A stretch of 62,896 nt of DNA from Flammula alnicola. Its lineage: Eukaryota; Basidiomycota; Agaricomycetes; Agaricales; Strophariaceae. Under the pieces are notes generated by a model. The model was given only the letters and a program-made list of their open reading frames with translations, did not search any database and had not been told where the DNA came from. The stretch covers positions 1 to 62,896 of the forward strand of contig JADNRV010000280.1 in NCBI GenBank assembly GCA_015499995.1. The letters run 5' to 3'. How positions within the stretch are numbered: position 1 is the first letter of the stretch; every line of letters starts with the position of its first letter. Shown here piece after piece: positions 12,640 to 23,430 of this stretch. A program made the position numbers and the translations under genes.

Positions 12640-13245
12640 ACCCACCCCAACCCTCTCTTGACTTCTCGTTTCATGATGGTTGGCCGGATTTAGGGCTTTT
12701 GGTGGATTTACTGTCTACTGCTGCGTTGACAGTGACGATGCTTGCGTAGCACCATACATGGATACATTGACTTGCGCCTGGAGTCCATTGATTCAATTTA
12801 TCCGCGGAAGGGGAGTTGTTCGTTTGTAGCTTGCGTATGCGCCATGTCAATGGTCTTTGGAAGTCTAAATCAGCATCTCGAATATTCCGGACCCTCAATG
12901 CATCGCATCTGCCCAAGCTCCTTAGATTGCCTCAACTGGCGTAATGCACGCGTCCTCGAGGTATTGACAATGATTAATGAACCTCGAGGTGTGTTCTATT
13001 CTTCTGTTGGGGCCAAACGGCAGGCTCTTGCTTGTGTCATTCCTGATGCTCGCGCATGCCCCAATTCATTCCTCGAACGCAATATCTTCCTCACAACTGG
13101 CCGCAGGGCCCGCAGCAGCGTGTTTTCGAATGGGGTTGCAACATTACTTGCAAAGGACAGTTCCTCGGCAACTTTCCGTCGCGGCGGTCGGTTCCATTGA
13201 ATTGAATTTAGAAGTGAGCATTCATTTTGAAGCAACGAGTTTACT
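12640..13245. repeat. PWP2 downstream flank, copy A of a three-copy module
   Basis: This stretch after PWP2 recurs at 24600-25050 and, in part, at 25724-26060. Shared landmarks are TTTCATGATGGTT (copies A and B only), AATCAGCATCTC, CTTTGGAAGTC (copies A and C), TCGGCAACTTTC and GAGCATTCATTTTGAAGCA. Copies B and C continue into a small minus-strand gene; copy A does not, because homology stops just after GAAGCA near 13238. No open frame here looks coding. Confidence 0.75.
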
Positions 13246-13343
13246 GAATGCGTGCTGGCCTCAGTGCTCTGTCTCTGGACGCGAATCCGCCCCTGGATAC
13301 GTTGAGACATGCTCTGCCCCTGCGTCCACCTAATACTAATTTT

Positions 13344-13990
13344 TTCTACTCAAATACAATTCAACAAGCCCCTTTTTGGTTTTAGACTTTTTCGTGGCAG
13401 TGACTCCTGCCTTCACCTTCCCGCCTTGAAGCTTCACCAGCCGCGCTCCGGCCGCATTCACGCCCTCAAACCGCCCACCAAACTATCGACCGCCACCCTT
13501 GTCATCTCCTAACTCTTATCTGATCCCCCATATGTACTGCAAACGTCCTTCGTCATGGGCAGTGCTCCTATGTCAAACCGATGTATCAACACGAGGGTAG
13601 TGTATTGATACGACAATGAGGGAAATTGTTTGACAGGTATAAAAAAGCCTAAGAGAAGCGTGGAAGGCCGAGCGGATAGAGAGAGGTGTAAACGTACTTG
13701 GTGACTGGCAAGTTGATATCTGGCGCAGATGAATCGACTTCGCCTTTCATATCATCTATGGGGCTTTCTTTATCTCGTATTTCAATTCTAGGGAAGATAA
13801 CATTACCGTCACAAAGTACCTCAAACGAACCCGCCTCGACCCGCAGCAATTTGGACGGAAGAAGGAGTCCACAAAAGTACCGCATATCAGATTACCCGTG
13901 CGTCAAACCTAAAATATCTCTCGTAAACATTGGAAACATCTGAACTCTCGATAGCATACTGTTCAGGTTTGCTCGGATGCTTTGGCATCG
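13344..13990 (-). pseudogene. possible minus-strand gene remnant, unrecognised
   Basis: Two stretches look coding but do not join cleanly. At 13344-13460 a minus-strand frame reads a basic peptide (ARLVKLQGGKVKAGVTATKK) that goes out of frame with the preceding DSLVGG by one base. At 13680-13885 another reads GSFEVLCDGNVIFPRIEIRD, with a good GTACGT donor after LPVT. I do not recognise a family. It may be a decayed gene or a multi-exon gene I could not assemble. Random open frames are also possible. Confidence 0.2.
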
Positions 13991-14070
13991 AACCAGAAGG
14001 GTAAGATCTATAAGGAAGGCTCGATAAAGGAATCGTGGTGTAGTAGAAAGAGAAAGCTTCATTTTTTGCA

Positions 14071-14764
14071 GGTGGAAGAAGGAAGGGAGGGAGCTAGAGC
14101 ACTGGAGTATGGCGATGTCAACGACTATCGATTTACTGATAAACAGAAAAGCAGGCTGCATCAACTCGGCATGCCACTGTCTGCTCACCGTGCGTCTGCC
14201 TCATTTCTTCCCCAAGTCGACGATTGGAAGAAGAACTGAATTGAAAGGGCCACAGGTTCACAGTTGGTATCTCTTCCTGTCAGCGATCAAGCCCAGAAAT
14301 CGATAATATCGGAGTGTCTTCATCGATTGTGTTTCAATTCGATCCCAACGAGCGCTTAAGTCTTCTCATGTCCGAAGACCAGCACCTCTACAGATAGATG
14401 CCGTGTCAGGTGGCGGAAGGAAGGAAGGAAGGAAGGAAGGAAGGTAGAGTACTAGAATATGGCGACGTCAGCGATTATCGATTTACTGATAAACGGAAAT
14501 GCAGGCGGCATCAACTCAGCATGCCCGCAGTCCACTCACCTTGCGTCTGCCTCATTTCTTCCAAGTCGACGATTAGAAGATGAACTGAATTGAAAAATGT
14601 CACAGGTTTATGGTTTACAGATGGTATCTCTTCTTGTCAGCGGCCAGCCCAGAAATCGCTGTAGTGTCAAAGTTCTTCATCGATTGCGTTTCAATTCGAT
14701 CCCAACGAGCGCTTAAGTCCGATTCTCGTGTCCGAAGACCAGCACCTCTACAGATAGGTGCCGT
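14071..14764. repeat. imperfect tandem duplication, two units of about 340-355 bp
   Basis: Unit 1 (14071-14408) and unit 2 (14409-14764) match along most of their length. Both contain TATCGATTTACTGATAAAC, GCGTCTGCCTCATTTCTTCC, TTTCAATTCGATCCCAACGA and GTCCGAAGACCAGCACCTCT in the same order. They differ by point changes and small indels, including a GGAA expansion in unit 2. Unit 2 ends about 130 bp before the start codon of the 214-aa gene, so the duplication sits in its upstream region. Confidence 0.85.
14415..14444. repeat. (GGAA)n microsatellite
   Basis: About seven uninterrupted GGAA units at the start of the second tandem unit. The matching place in unit 1 (about 14075-14090) holds only an interrupted GGAAGAAGGAAGGGA tract, so the array expanded after the duplication. 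Confidence 0.9.
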
Positions 14765-14783
14765 ATTCGCCGCACAAGGTGAG

Positions 14784-14790
14784 TATATAA
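14784..14790 (+). promoter_or_regulatory. TATA box candidate
   Basis: TATATAA lies 107 bp upstream of the start codon at 14897, in a sensible core-promoter position for the 214-aa gene and just beyond the tandem duplication. Confidence 0.5.
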
Positions 14791-14896
14791 CTCCATACCA
14801 TTCATACCATTTGGCAGTAATCATCGCAAGATCTCCACAGAACATATTCCTTGCCATCAAGAAACGCTCTTATCATTCGCATCCTTCTGACTCGCC

Positions 14897-15541
14897 ATGT
14901 TCAGCATCGACACATACAACAATCTCCCTTCCATCGCGAAAGGCGATAAATTATTTCACGACCAGCTCAAGGCATCTGGCTTCACGCTCGATCAGCTCTT
15001 ATCCGAACTTGCCCCCCTATTCTCTGAAGGCGACAACGCAGGGAGGTACGGGATCTGGCTCCTTCACCATCACTTTTCCCTCACGACGGGAGAGCGAATG
15101 GTCGCCAGAGGCGATATTAGCGAGCCGACAACTGACGTCTCATCTCTTATCGTTGCGGAACGATGGAACGATGAAGGCGAGGAATTGGAGCACAGATACG
15201 TTGACGATATCGATGATGTCCCACCTCCTCCTCCTGCCGAATTCATGAAGAGATTCAAAACTATAATAGATGCGAGGAAGATCAACGCCCTCGGAGTTTG
15301 TTACGCTCCCAACGGAAGAGACACGGAGAAGATAAAGGAGGGTTACATTTTTCTAGAGTCGACCAACCACGGAGGCAGGAAGCACGTTATGACAGTCGTC
15401 CGGGCAGACGATCCCCGCTTGCTTAACGGCGAAACCAATTTCAGCGCGTCGTGGATCCCGATGTCTGGCCATTGCTGTTCGAAATCCTCACACCGCTGCA
15501 TTCAGTATTGCAACGCTGGGGAAGGTTGCAAAGGATTTTAG
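14897..15541 (+). CDS. uncharacterised 214-aa protein, single exon
   Basis: An intact single-exon frame from ATG 14897 to TAG 15541 with clearly coding composition. The protein is acidic in its middle and has no signal peptide or membrane segment. Visible blocks are a helical N terminus (GDKLFHDQLKASGFTLDQLL), YGIWLLHHHFSLTTGERMVA, an acidic run before a poly-Pro stretch (DDVPPPPPAEF), LGVCYAPNGRDTEKIKEGYI and a Cys/His cluster near the end (HCCSKSSHRCIQYCNAGEGC). The layout resembles an expanded uncharacterised family of mushroom genomes with a terminal Cys/His motif; this is from memory and not checked. The Cys/His cluster could bind metal, which is inference. The sequence after the stop looks related to the coding part in another frame, so the C terminus may have been shortened by a frameshift. 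Confidence 0.75.
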   Translation: MFSIDTYNNLPSIAKGDKLFHDQLKASGFTLDQLLSELAPLFSEGDNAGRYGIWLLHHHFSLTTGERMVARGDISEPTTDVSSLIVAERWNDEGEELEHRYVDDIDDVPPPPPAEFMKRFKTIIDARKINALGVCYAPNGRDTEKIKEGYIFLESTNHGGRKHVMTVVRADDPRLLNGETNFSASWIPMSGHCCSKSSHRCIQYCNAGEGCKGF

Positions 15542-17178
15542 AGAGCTTGTAGCGGATGCTCTGACGGAAATGCACGGGATCAATGGTAGGAGAATCATTT
15601 GATGAGTTGGCGATTCGTGTTGATTTGAAGCCTTCTCGCAGTCTTTTACCATTCCACGAATTTTACACTCGATTTCATTGTCACCATTTTCATATACTTC
15701 CTGCGCGGACCGCACTCCATAAGACGACCTCGCTGGACGATCTCCACTTCTCTCTAAAATACTTTAGCTGAGCCAGGTCTGCCTTGCTACAATGAATACG
15801 TGCCTTAGTATTCGCGTTACATATCGTCGCCACATTTCCTTAAAATATCTGCCTCCGAAATGTTAACTCGTTTCGCACTCTCGACGTCTTTCTGAAAGGA
15901 GCTCCGCAGTAAGAATTAACGGAGCTAGCCCACTGTCATTCCGGCCTACGTATCTCAAGTTGTATGTATAGTGCTTGCATCCCCGTTGGAAGAGGTCGTC
16001 GATTGCGCTGGTGACTGGGAGAGGGTCGTTGAACTTGGGTCGAATAACGATTTTTTAGCTCTTCTTAGCGTGGGTGTTCAAAGAACAAGGAAATTCCAAG
16101 CTGGAAAGAAATAGAAAGAACGAGAAAAGGTTATTTACTCAATCGCACCTTTAATTTGAGAGTGGGTCCTGGAGCACCCAAAGTGCTCTGAAATAAAGGA
16201 TGATCGGATGCAGGTGATGACGCACGCTGTGGCAAACCCGAGAAGAAAAGGTTCGTATTTCCATTCTGCCTGTAAGGTACGCTGATGCATTGAATGCGAG
16301 GGGGTGTAATTTGGTCAGACTTCCCACCCAGAAGCACTGTTGTGAATCGCTGCGACAGGACTGCGCCTAATTCACCGTGGCAGCCGTCGCTTATTGCCAC
16401 AAAATTGCCGCTCATTCTATCACTTTCCTATGCTTTCTACCACTAGAGGGCGGTGTGAAATGGAGACAGAGATTATCTGTATTTGTCTCTGCTCGAGACT
16501 ATTCTCGGCTAGGTCCGATACTAACACAAACAGAGTCCCTGCCCCCGCACTATCCGCAACAACGTTCAGCACCTGACACAGCTCAGCTACCATACATGCT
16601 CTTGGTATGCAAAGAGTTCACATGAGATGCCCATCTCAGCCAGGACTGCTATCGTTAGGAGCTTCGGATACCTGTTCACGTAACATGTTCGAAACTGCCC
16701 AGTGATGGCAGCCAGGCCTTTTCACTTCACCTTCGAATCATGGGAAGGTATTTGCAGGATGTAAGCACTCTTGAATTCTTCTCCCTCTCCGAATTCACGA
16801 TTCTTGAGTAGCTACGTATTGCTACACTCAGGGAACTCTGAAAAAATATGGTGAGGATATGCTGTGCGGACATTCTGACACTTCATAAAGTGGTTTATAA
16901 TCACGATCTTTTCATATAGATCGATATGTTCACCGCACGAAGACAGTTCCATAAGCATTCGCACTCATTAAACTTAAACGCCTTTTCATTGATTTGTTAT
17001 CATTGCCCCTACCGAGTCGGCTATACCGTTATTTCGGTTGGCCACAAATTTTGGCAGGGATGGCGGAACAAACGAGCGCACAGGATATTACAGCGAATTG
17101 TTGTTCAAGACAAATGCCGAGACCTATTTATTATGATGAGAGCCTACAGCGTGCATAGATTTTGTTTGATTCCAGTCC
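15542..17178. other. intergenic region, no gene supported
   Basis: 1.6 kb without a convincing gene. A minus-strand frame of 94 codons (16131-16415, true ATG) has no recognisable domain or splice partner. The last few hundred bases should contain the promoter of the gene at 17179. Confidence 0.4.
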
Positions 17179-18462
17179 ATGTCTTCGATGATGTCCGTCG
17201 CAATTGCCTTGGTAATTGCCACTCTGTGGGCTTTACAAGTGTCCTCATTCGGCCATGGTCTCAGAGAGATTGACGTATCGGTGAGCTCTTCTTGATTATT
17301 TCGTATGCTTCGGATGATAAATTGATAGTTGTGCATGATCTTTAACCAAGACCAATTGTAGCGCTGATGCCCCAAAATGTGGTGGTCCCACCCCTGTATG
17401 TTGCCCGTCGGGGTGAGTGCCTCTGGATATCGTCCCAAAAATTAATAGTTGCTTAGCTCAACCTCTAGATTCATCTGCAACTTTCGAAGAGGCATTCCCG
17501 TCTGTGAAAATCCCAAAAATCCCTACACATCAGGATGGAGTCACCAGCCCTGCGCGGATCCGTACTTGAGTGAGTGTGATTGTCTGGCGTACCAAAAATG
17601 TTGATACATTGGTTAACTTTGTTTTTGCTCGTGCAGCTCCCTGTGATTTGGTGACTGGAATCGTGGGCTTTTGCTGCCGTGCGCGTGGTTTAGATTGTTG
17701 CTCTGCCCCACTGTACTGATCTTCCTGATTTTTTTGATAGCAATTGGCACCCTTTGCTATTATGGCGGGGTAGACAAGACTGTAACCTGCATAGACGCAT
17801 ACGGAACCACAGAATCAGCATATCCATCTGCGACGACAGGCGTAGTACCATCTGCTACTCCCGTTCTGGGAAACGACACTAGGATTGTATATGCCCCTTC
17901 CCATGCGTGGAACATCTCCAAAACCGACGCAAACTGCACGCCCAGCAACTTGCTCCATACCACTGACACCCTCAATGCAACAATCTCATTCAATTACTCC
18001 GGTGCGCATATAAATTGGACATTTTTTTATTGTCGTTAATCTATCTTCGCATTCCAAGGTCCGAGCGTTACAATGCATGTAGTGACTGCCCCGAATGGAG
18101 GAGTCTTTTCAGTAGTGGTGGATGGTTTCAACACGTGGTCCACTATTGAGACTTTCTCTGGAACGAGCGATCAACCATTCCCTCTGTGTTATCAATACCA
18201 GTTTCCTCCTTTTGTCATTACTCCGCCAGGATTTGCTTCCCAGGAGAATCATTCTCTTACCTTGGTTTTCATTGGACCCTCCAATGCTCTACCAGCTAAT
18301 ATGAGCAAAAGTATTGGTCAGTTCAACGCATTTTCTATCCCTGACTTTGTTTATTCCACAATTTCCACTACACCGGAAAATCACGCAAGTTCTTTTTTCC
18401 CAAGTATCGATGTTTATGGGTTATCCATCTTTCCTTTCCTGGCATTGTATTTCCTCATTTAG
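17179..18462 (+). CDS. secreted Cys-rich protein fused to a surface domain with GPI-type tail
   Basis: This six-exon gene of 323 residues was assembled by hand. Exons are 17179-17280, 17351-17412, 17469-17569, 17637-17678, 17741-18001 and 18059-18462, and all phases close exactly. An N-terminal signal peptide (MSVAIALVIATLWALQVSS) is followed by about 80 residues with 12 cysteines holding two related modules, each C..CCPxGxxC..C (VCCPSGFIC and FCCPIGTLC). Next comes a Ser/Thr/Pro linker. The second domain has IVYAPSHAWN, ISFNYSG and VFSVVVDGFNT, a beta-rich extracellular domain common in Agaricomycetes, with many N-glycosylation sequons. It ends in a hydrophobic segment (YGLSIFPFLALYFLI) typical of GPI signals or a single TM. 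Function unknown; a cell-surface or wall role is inferred. Using only the frame from 17671 would wrongly start the protein in intron 4. Confidence 0.8.
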
Positions 18463-18838
18463 TCAACAAGATCCTTAGAATAAAACCATTCCCCCGTTTT
18501 AGTTAGTTATATATCCCTGCACTTGGGATGGAGTTCATTAGATTGTTCCATAACTTAGCGCCTAAATGTATTAGAACAGTCCGGAGAAGTCCTCAAGTAA
18601 TCAATCTCTCGGCGCCTATATGCAGATCACATGCGTCCCGGTGGATCCGGAGAAGTGTATGTCCAAGAGTCATCCTCAAATAATCATCTAGGTCCACTGC
18701 CCTCCCTTCGACGCAATGGCAGTGGCCGCGACTCCACGTGTTCATCGGTCTCACGTCTACAAGGGTATTTAAGGGCATGAAGGCCGCATAAACGAATTGA
18801 ACTCCTTCCATCTCTTTTGCAAGGACGAAACCTCTAAG
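18463..18838 (+). promoter_or_regulatory. intergenic region with TATA-like box upstream of DUF4436 gene
   Basis: 376 bp between two co-oriented surface-protein genes. TATTTAAG at 18766-18773 lies 66 bp before the start codon at 18839, and a CACGTG E-box lies slightly upstream at about 18735. The core motif 'gtccggagaag' occurs near 18579 and a close variant near 18640. Confidence 0.45.
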
Positions 18839-20591
18839 ATGCACAAACCACTCTTTCGATCCGCTCAAACCTGGCAATTTATCAAGTTCGCTCTCTATTC
18901 CGTAGCTTTTATTGGAGTATCTTTAGGGGCCTTTATTACTTCCATATCCTATCTTGCAGTTAAACCCCTCCAGTCCCGAGCACCGGTTGACTTTTCATAC
19001 CCAGCAGAAGTATGTTCCGTGTTGCCGTGCTTCGCTAATTCGCTTGTTGATGCGCCATCTTGCTTGTTCGATAAATAGGTCAGTCTGATGGCGGAAGTCT
19101 TATCGGTGGATCCGATTTCAAGGACCATAAAAATGGACTGGTATCCCCAGTTCACTGCGGTCGATTGCACCAAGGATCCCGTCGTAATGGATATTTTAAT
19201 TACACAGTGAGTGAAGCCAACTACTCTTTCCGCCGCTAGCCACTCAGCATACATCAAGATCGCTTCTGGACACCTCCAGTCCCTCCTGGACTGCTCAACC
19301 ACCATACTTGCCCCTTTATCGACTAAACACTACCGAAAATTGCCTGAATCTGATAACAACACCGTACCCGTCCTTCAGAACTGTCACAAAACTACTCGCC
19401 TCTTCAGTCTACGTGCCTATCTTACCGGCATCTGGACATTCGACTTTGCAAAATTATCCCTTCGATGTGTATGTTGGACCAACTTGCCGGTCCACAGGCT
19501 GCTCATAACATGACATTTTCATTTATCAGGTATATAGCATCCTTCTCATTCTCTACACGTAACGCCCAAACGGGTGCCGCCACCGCACTCAACGTTACTA
19601 ATTCGTTTGGAGTTGCTGTGTATGTGATCTTCGGAATTCTTCTTCCTAATTCTGAGTGCTAACGACACCTCCAATGCAGAAACTTTGAAATGTCGCTTCA
19701 GAGGTCTCTCATCGTAGAAACTCCCTTGGATAATCTTCCCCTGCCCAGACTTGAACTCGCGTTTCGGGTCGAAAGGTCGAAAGCTACGAAAATGTTCGTG
19801 GTGACAGTTGCAATCACAAATTGTGAGTTGGCTCAGCAAGAATCTCTCTGAAGGTCCCCTTGCCCAACTATTTTATCTAGGGCTAACAGCTGCAGCATTT
19901 TTAATCATGTGTGCTGCTACTTTGGTATACCGCCCCCATCAGATATACGCCGAGATGTTTGTCGTTCCCGTCGGTGCCGTGTTTGCATTCACATCCATCA
20001 GAACGAATTTTCCTGGAGCTCCAAGTGGTTTCGGTAAGCGTGTCGCAATCATTTCATGAGCAGAGCAATGTAATCATAGAGCGTTATCCATAGGCACTAC
20101 TTTAGGTTTTTCTTTCTGTCCGAAGACTTGATGACGCAAAGCTTACCAGTTATGTCACGTCATGAACAGATATGTATTCAACTCTACCTTTTCTCGTGAT
20201 AATGTCATTCTGTGTAAGTAACTTTCATACCTTTAGGATCCACAATGACCTGTAAATTTCTTAGAGCTTTACCTTGCTACTTCTCATTTTGTATCGAAGA
20301 ATTCACGAGAGCATCGGTACACCCAGCCAGCAAGGTTAGTTTCTCGCAGCGCACGCGAAAAATCATCCTAATGATTTGTACGATTCATTTACCTTAGATC
20401 TGGAGCAATGCAACATGCCGAACAAGGAGGACGACAATCCAGGATCATCGATTCTTCTCAAAGCTCAAATTCCAATACACACAGAGGCATCTTCCATGAA
20501 CGAGACCAGGATAGAGGAGCAATCCCATATTCAGAAACAAGAACCTGAAAACCAGCAACTTGGGAGTGGAAAGGCATTGCAGCCCGTATGA
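18839..20591 (+). CDS. DUF4436 family membrane protein
   Basis: A multi-exon gene. Exon 1 (18839-19009) encodes a cytosolic start and TM1 (FALYSVAFIGVSLGAFI). Exons 19079-19206, 19259-19468 and 19530 onward encode the extracytoplasmic domain typical of DUF4436: VLSVDPISRTIKMDWYPQF, SLLDTSSPSW, YPFDVYIASFSF and LNVTNSFGVAV. The RSKATKMFVVTVAITNWLTAAAFLI segment leads into the membrane part, followed by IYAEMFVVPVGAVFAFTSIR and TNFPGAPSGFG, the conserved family end. A further TM (LPFLVIMSF..LLLLILYRR) and a charged cytosolic tail lead to TGA 20589-20591. The splice into exon 3 uses an AAG acceptor at 19258, which is what keeps the frame. DUF4436 has no known biochemical role. Its neighbour upstream is another cell-surface protein on the same strand. 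Confidence 0.85.
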
Positions 20592-23430
20592 ACGGTCCGT
20601 ACAGTACTGCATATAGATTCTTGTCAAGGATTCAATGTTCTACGCTTCTTATCTATTCTGGTGAAATTTGAACTACTTCTTTGTACTGTACCTACCACAC
20701 GCCATCCTTCTTTTCTCCATCTAGCACCATGGCGTGATTATCGAGACCAATTACTTCCCGCAGACAGCCCTCTCCTTTGTTTTTGGCACCCCAAAATATT
20801 AAGCGCCCATCTCCCGTTCACATGCCCAGCCTCAAGGGAAAAGAATTTCAACCGAAAAAATTTGCCTCCGATCCACACGCATGGATGCCTTGTGTTTTAG
20901 TGGCCTTAGCAGATTATCAGCATCCCCAAATATTAAGCGCCCATCTCCCATGCCCAGCCTCAAGGGAAAAGTGCTGACCGAATGCGATCCACGCGCATCA
21001 CAAGCGACCAGCGTGTCTTTGCTTATCTTTGCCCGATGTCTTGATATTTGCGTTCTGTCACCCTCAATTCAAATATGATAATCAGGCTTAATTTCCGTGT
21101 CCCGAAATATCGTCTTCTAGGAATACACCCCAATTGTGCTTACCTCGCTGCAGATGTCAGTGTGACATCCTGCTCGGCATTTCTCTCAGCTGGCGGATAG
21201 AGTTTCAGGTATGCCCATGTACGCCATGCGTTCTCGGACTTTTGACAGCATTTATCGATATCGATACTGATCACATAGGGGCTATCCAGAATCTTTTGAG
21301 AATTCCGGACGTCACGGCGGCTATGCAACTTGAAGTCAAATGCAAGTAATTACATCTCCTCTGAATCAGTGACCTCAACGTCGCTGATCATGAGGCCTGA
21401 TTACAACGGTCACAAGGACATTATATGACCTTATCACACTTGAGTCGCCAATATAGTGGTATCGATGTTTGCCGGAAAGGTGGATGGTGGTTCTGGAACT
21501 GGTGATGGACTTCATTGGGTGTTTTTCTTTCCACTCCCAGCTTTCCTCCTACTCCACGGCGCACACCACGGGCAGCTCGATAACCTGGGCACGGCTCTCA
21601 CTGGCAACTGCCATCGACGCTCGATCTCGCGCCAATGCAGTGTCACCCAAAAAAGATAGCGGAAGGGATTCAAAACGTCGGATGACCTGGAAGGCTCTCC
21701 TTCTGAACCCACCTCCTCCGTCCCACCGCGAACCTCATTCAAGTTACTTCAAGCTAGCCTCCAGTCGCAAATCAATCAGTGAAGTAGTAGCCGCTTGCTG
21801 AAATTATCTTCAAGCCAAAATGGCTCCCGTAAGACCGAATCGACCCAAGGGCCTTCAAATTGCACATCCCTCGGTGTATCCAGCCGAAATCTGCTTGCTG
21901 CGATGATGTCGAGTGCCTTTGTGAGCACCGTATGCGAGACTGACGAGCGCGTCGACGAGCTCTTGAGTGACGTCGGGTGCCACGTGGAATTTAAGATTTG
22001 AGTTTAGTGCACGTGATCGCGTTTCCAGACGCGGCACCGACAGCGCGTCTTGAAGCTTGAAGCTTGATGTTCAACCAAAATGTGAGGCTCTCTACATCTC
22101 CTCTCTGACAATATCTGAGCTAAGAGCATATTGATTTTATAGCTAGCCAATTTTTTCCCCTTCTCTGTACAAGGGTGAAAGCGTAATCTTCGAGGTGAAT
22201 GATTTCAGAAAGTCGTGCCACCTATTTTGTCTGGTATGTTTTCTCTTCGCTCTGCCCCCCTCTCCCTTTCCTGATTCACTTGCGGTAAGCCAGGTACCTT
22301 TTCTCATGCATGCCTTAAATGAAAGGTACCTCGAAACCGTTAAACGCCACATTCGACGTTTTACATACAATCGGCCACCATTACGCGCTCCGCTTCCACC
22401 TAACATCAGGATTTCACCAAAAAGCAGAAATATTGAGCGAGTACCTAAAGTTGATCGGGTTGCGAGATGGTAACTTCGACCGCGAGGAGGGCTTTGTCAT
22501 GGCTCAGGTTTCCTTTTCTGTTTTTCCCTTCGGGTGAGAAGCATGCTCATTATCCATTGTATGTTTACCAGGTCCCAGGTACTCTTTAACTAGTACTCGG
22601 ACCAGATGTGAGAGAGCGTCTCTGGTTTTGACTGCTTACCTGCTTACCCTATAGATGTGCAGGTTCGTCTCCTCGGATTCTACTTCCTTTTTCTTTCGTC
22701 CTTCGTTTCGTTTGTTACGCGTACTCGTTCCCGCCTCCTTTCACGTACTTTTTCTTCTTTCTCTATTCGACCATTTTCTCTATTCCCCCTTGGCCATATC
22801 TCTGGTTATATTTGGTAATAGCTCGATTTCATTCCATAAACTCCTTTTTTTTTTTTTATCTCATGTCATCCATTGCCTATAGTTTCTCTCCATCCTTTTC
22901 TCCTCCATCCTTCCACCTCTGCCTCATATAGCTAACACCCACCTCTCCACGCCATAACAGCGACGGCAACATACAACTCCGAGTTCTAACGTCCTCTCAG
23001 AGTGGCTGGAAAATCACGGGTCAATGCAGGCACGTATAAACTGGTTCGTTCCTCCTTTTCTTTTCGCCTTCGACCGCCAACCCTCTCTGTGTCCCCGTGT
23101 CTCTTTTGTCATTTCTCGATTCCTTCGCTCGAATTTCACTCTTCTCTCAATCGCTGCTGTCCTTCCCTTTCACCTCATGCTAATCATCATCTCCCTCATA
23201 GAAACCGAGAATAAAACTACATCACCTTCTTTTGGAGAGAGGCAAGGATGTTGTGGCTTGGTATGGTGGGTTTGCATTTACTGGTCTGCCACCTTCGCCG
23301 CTCAGACATCGCGACTTCCAGGTCAGCCCTATGAGCATCTAATTTTCATCCATAGGGGCTGTGGATACACTATCGATGAGCGGTAGACAGTCTGCGCTGC
23401 TACGGTCCTGATTTCGTGTCCACGTCCCCT
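20592..23430. other. 2.8 kb region with short repeats and unplaced coding-like stretches
   Basis: No complete gene could be assembled. Coding-like plus-strand pieces are seen at about 22319-22510 (AEILSEYLKLIGLRDGNFDR, a possible exon with a donor after VMAQ) and a minus-strand piece at 21855-22000 (FHVAPDVTQELVDALVSLAY). The stretch 22640-23220 is strongly pyrimidine-rich on the plus strand. The right end runs into the PWP2 copy. Confidence 0.35.
20789..20999. repeat. direct repeat pair of about 80-95 bp
   Basis: Copies at about 20789-20884 and 20924-20999 share AATATTAAGCGCCCATCTCC, ATGCCCAGCCTCAAGGGAAA and GATCCAC(A/G)CGCAT in order, with indels between. A third, shorter match to the AATATTAAGCGC core is at about 40930. 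The origin is unknown. Confidence 0.75.

Noticed and set aside
17671..18039. Separate gene starting with MLPCAWFRLLLCPTVLIFLI
   Set aside because: The hydrophobic start is better explained as a 62-bp intron (17679-17740); splicing gives an exact phase and a second CCPxGxxC module.
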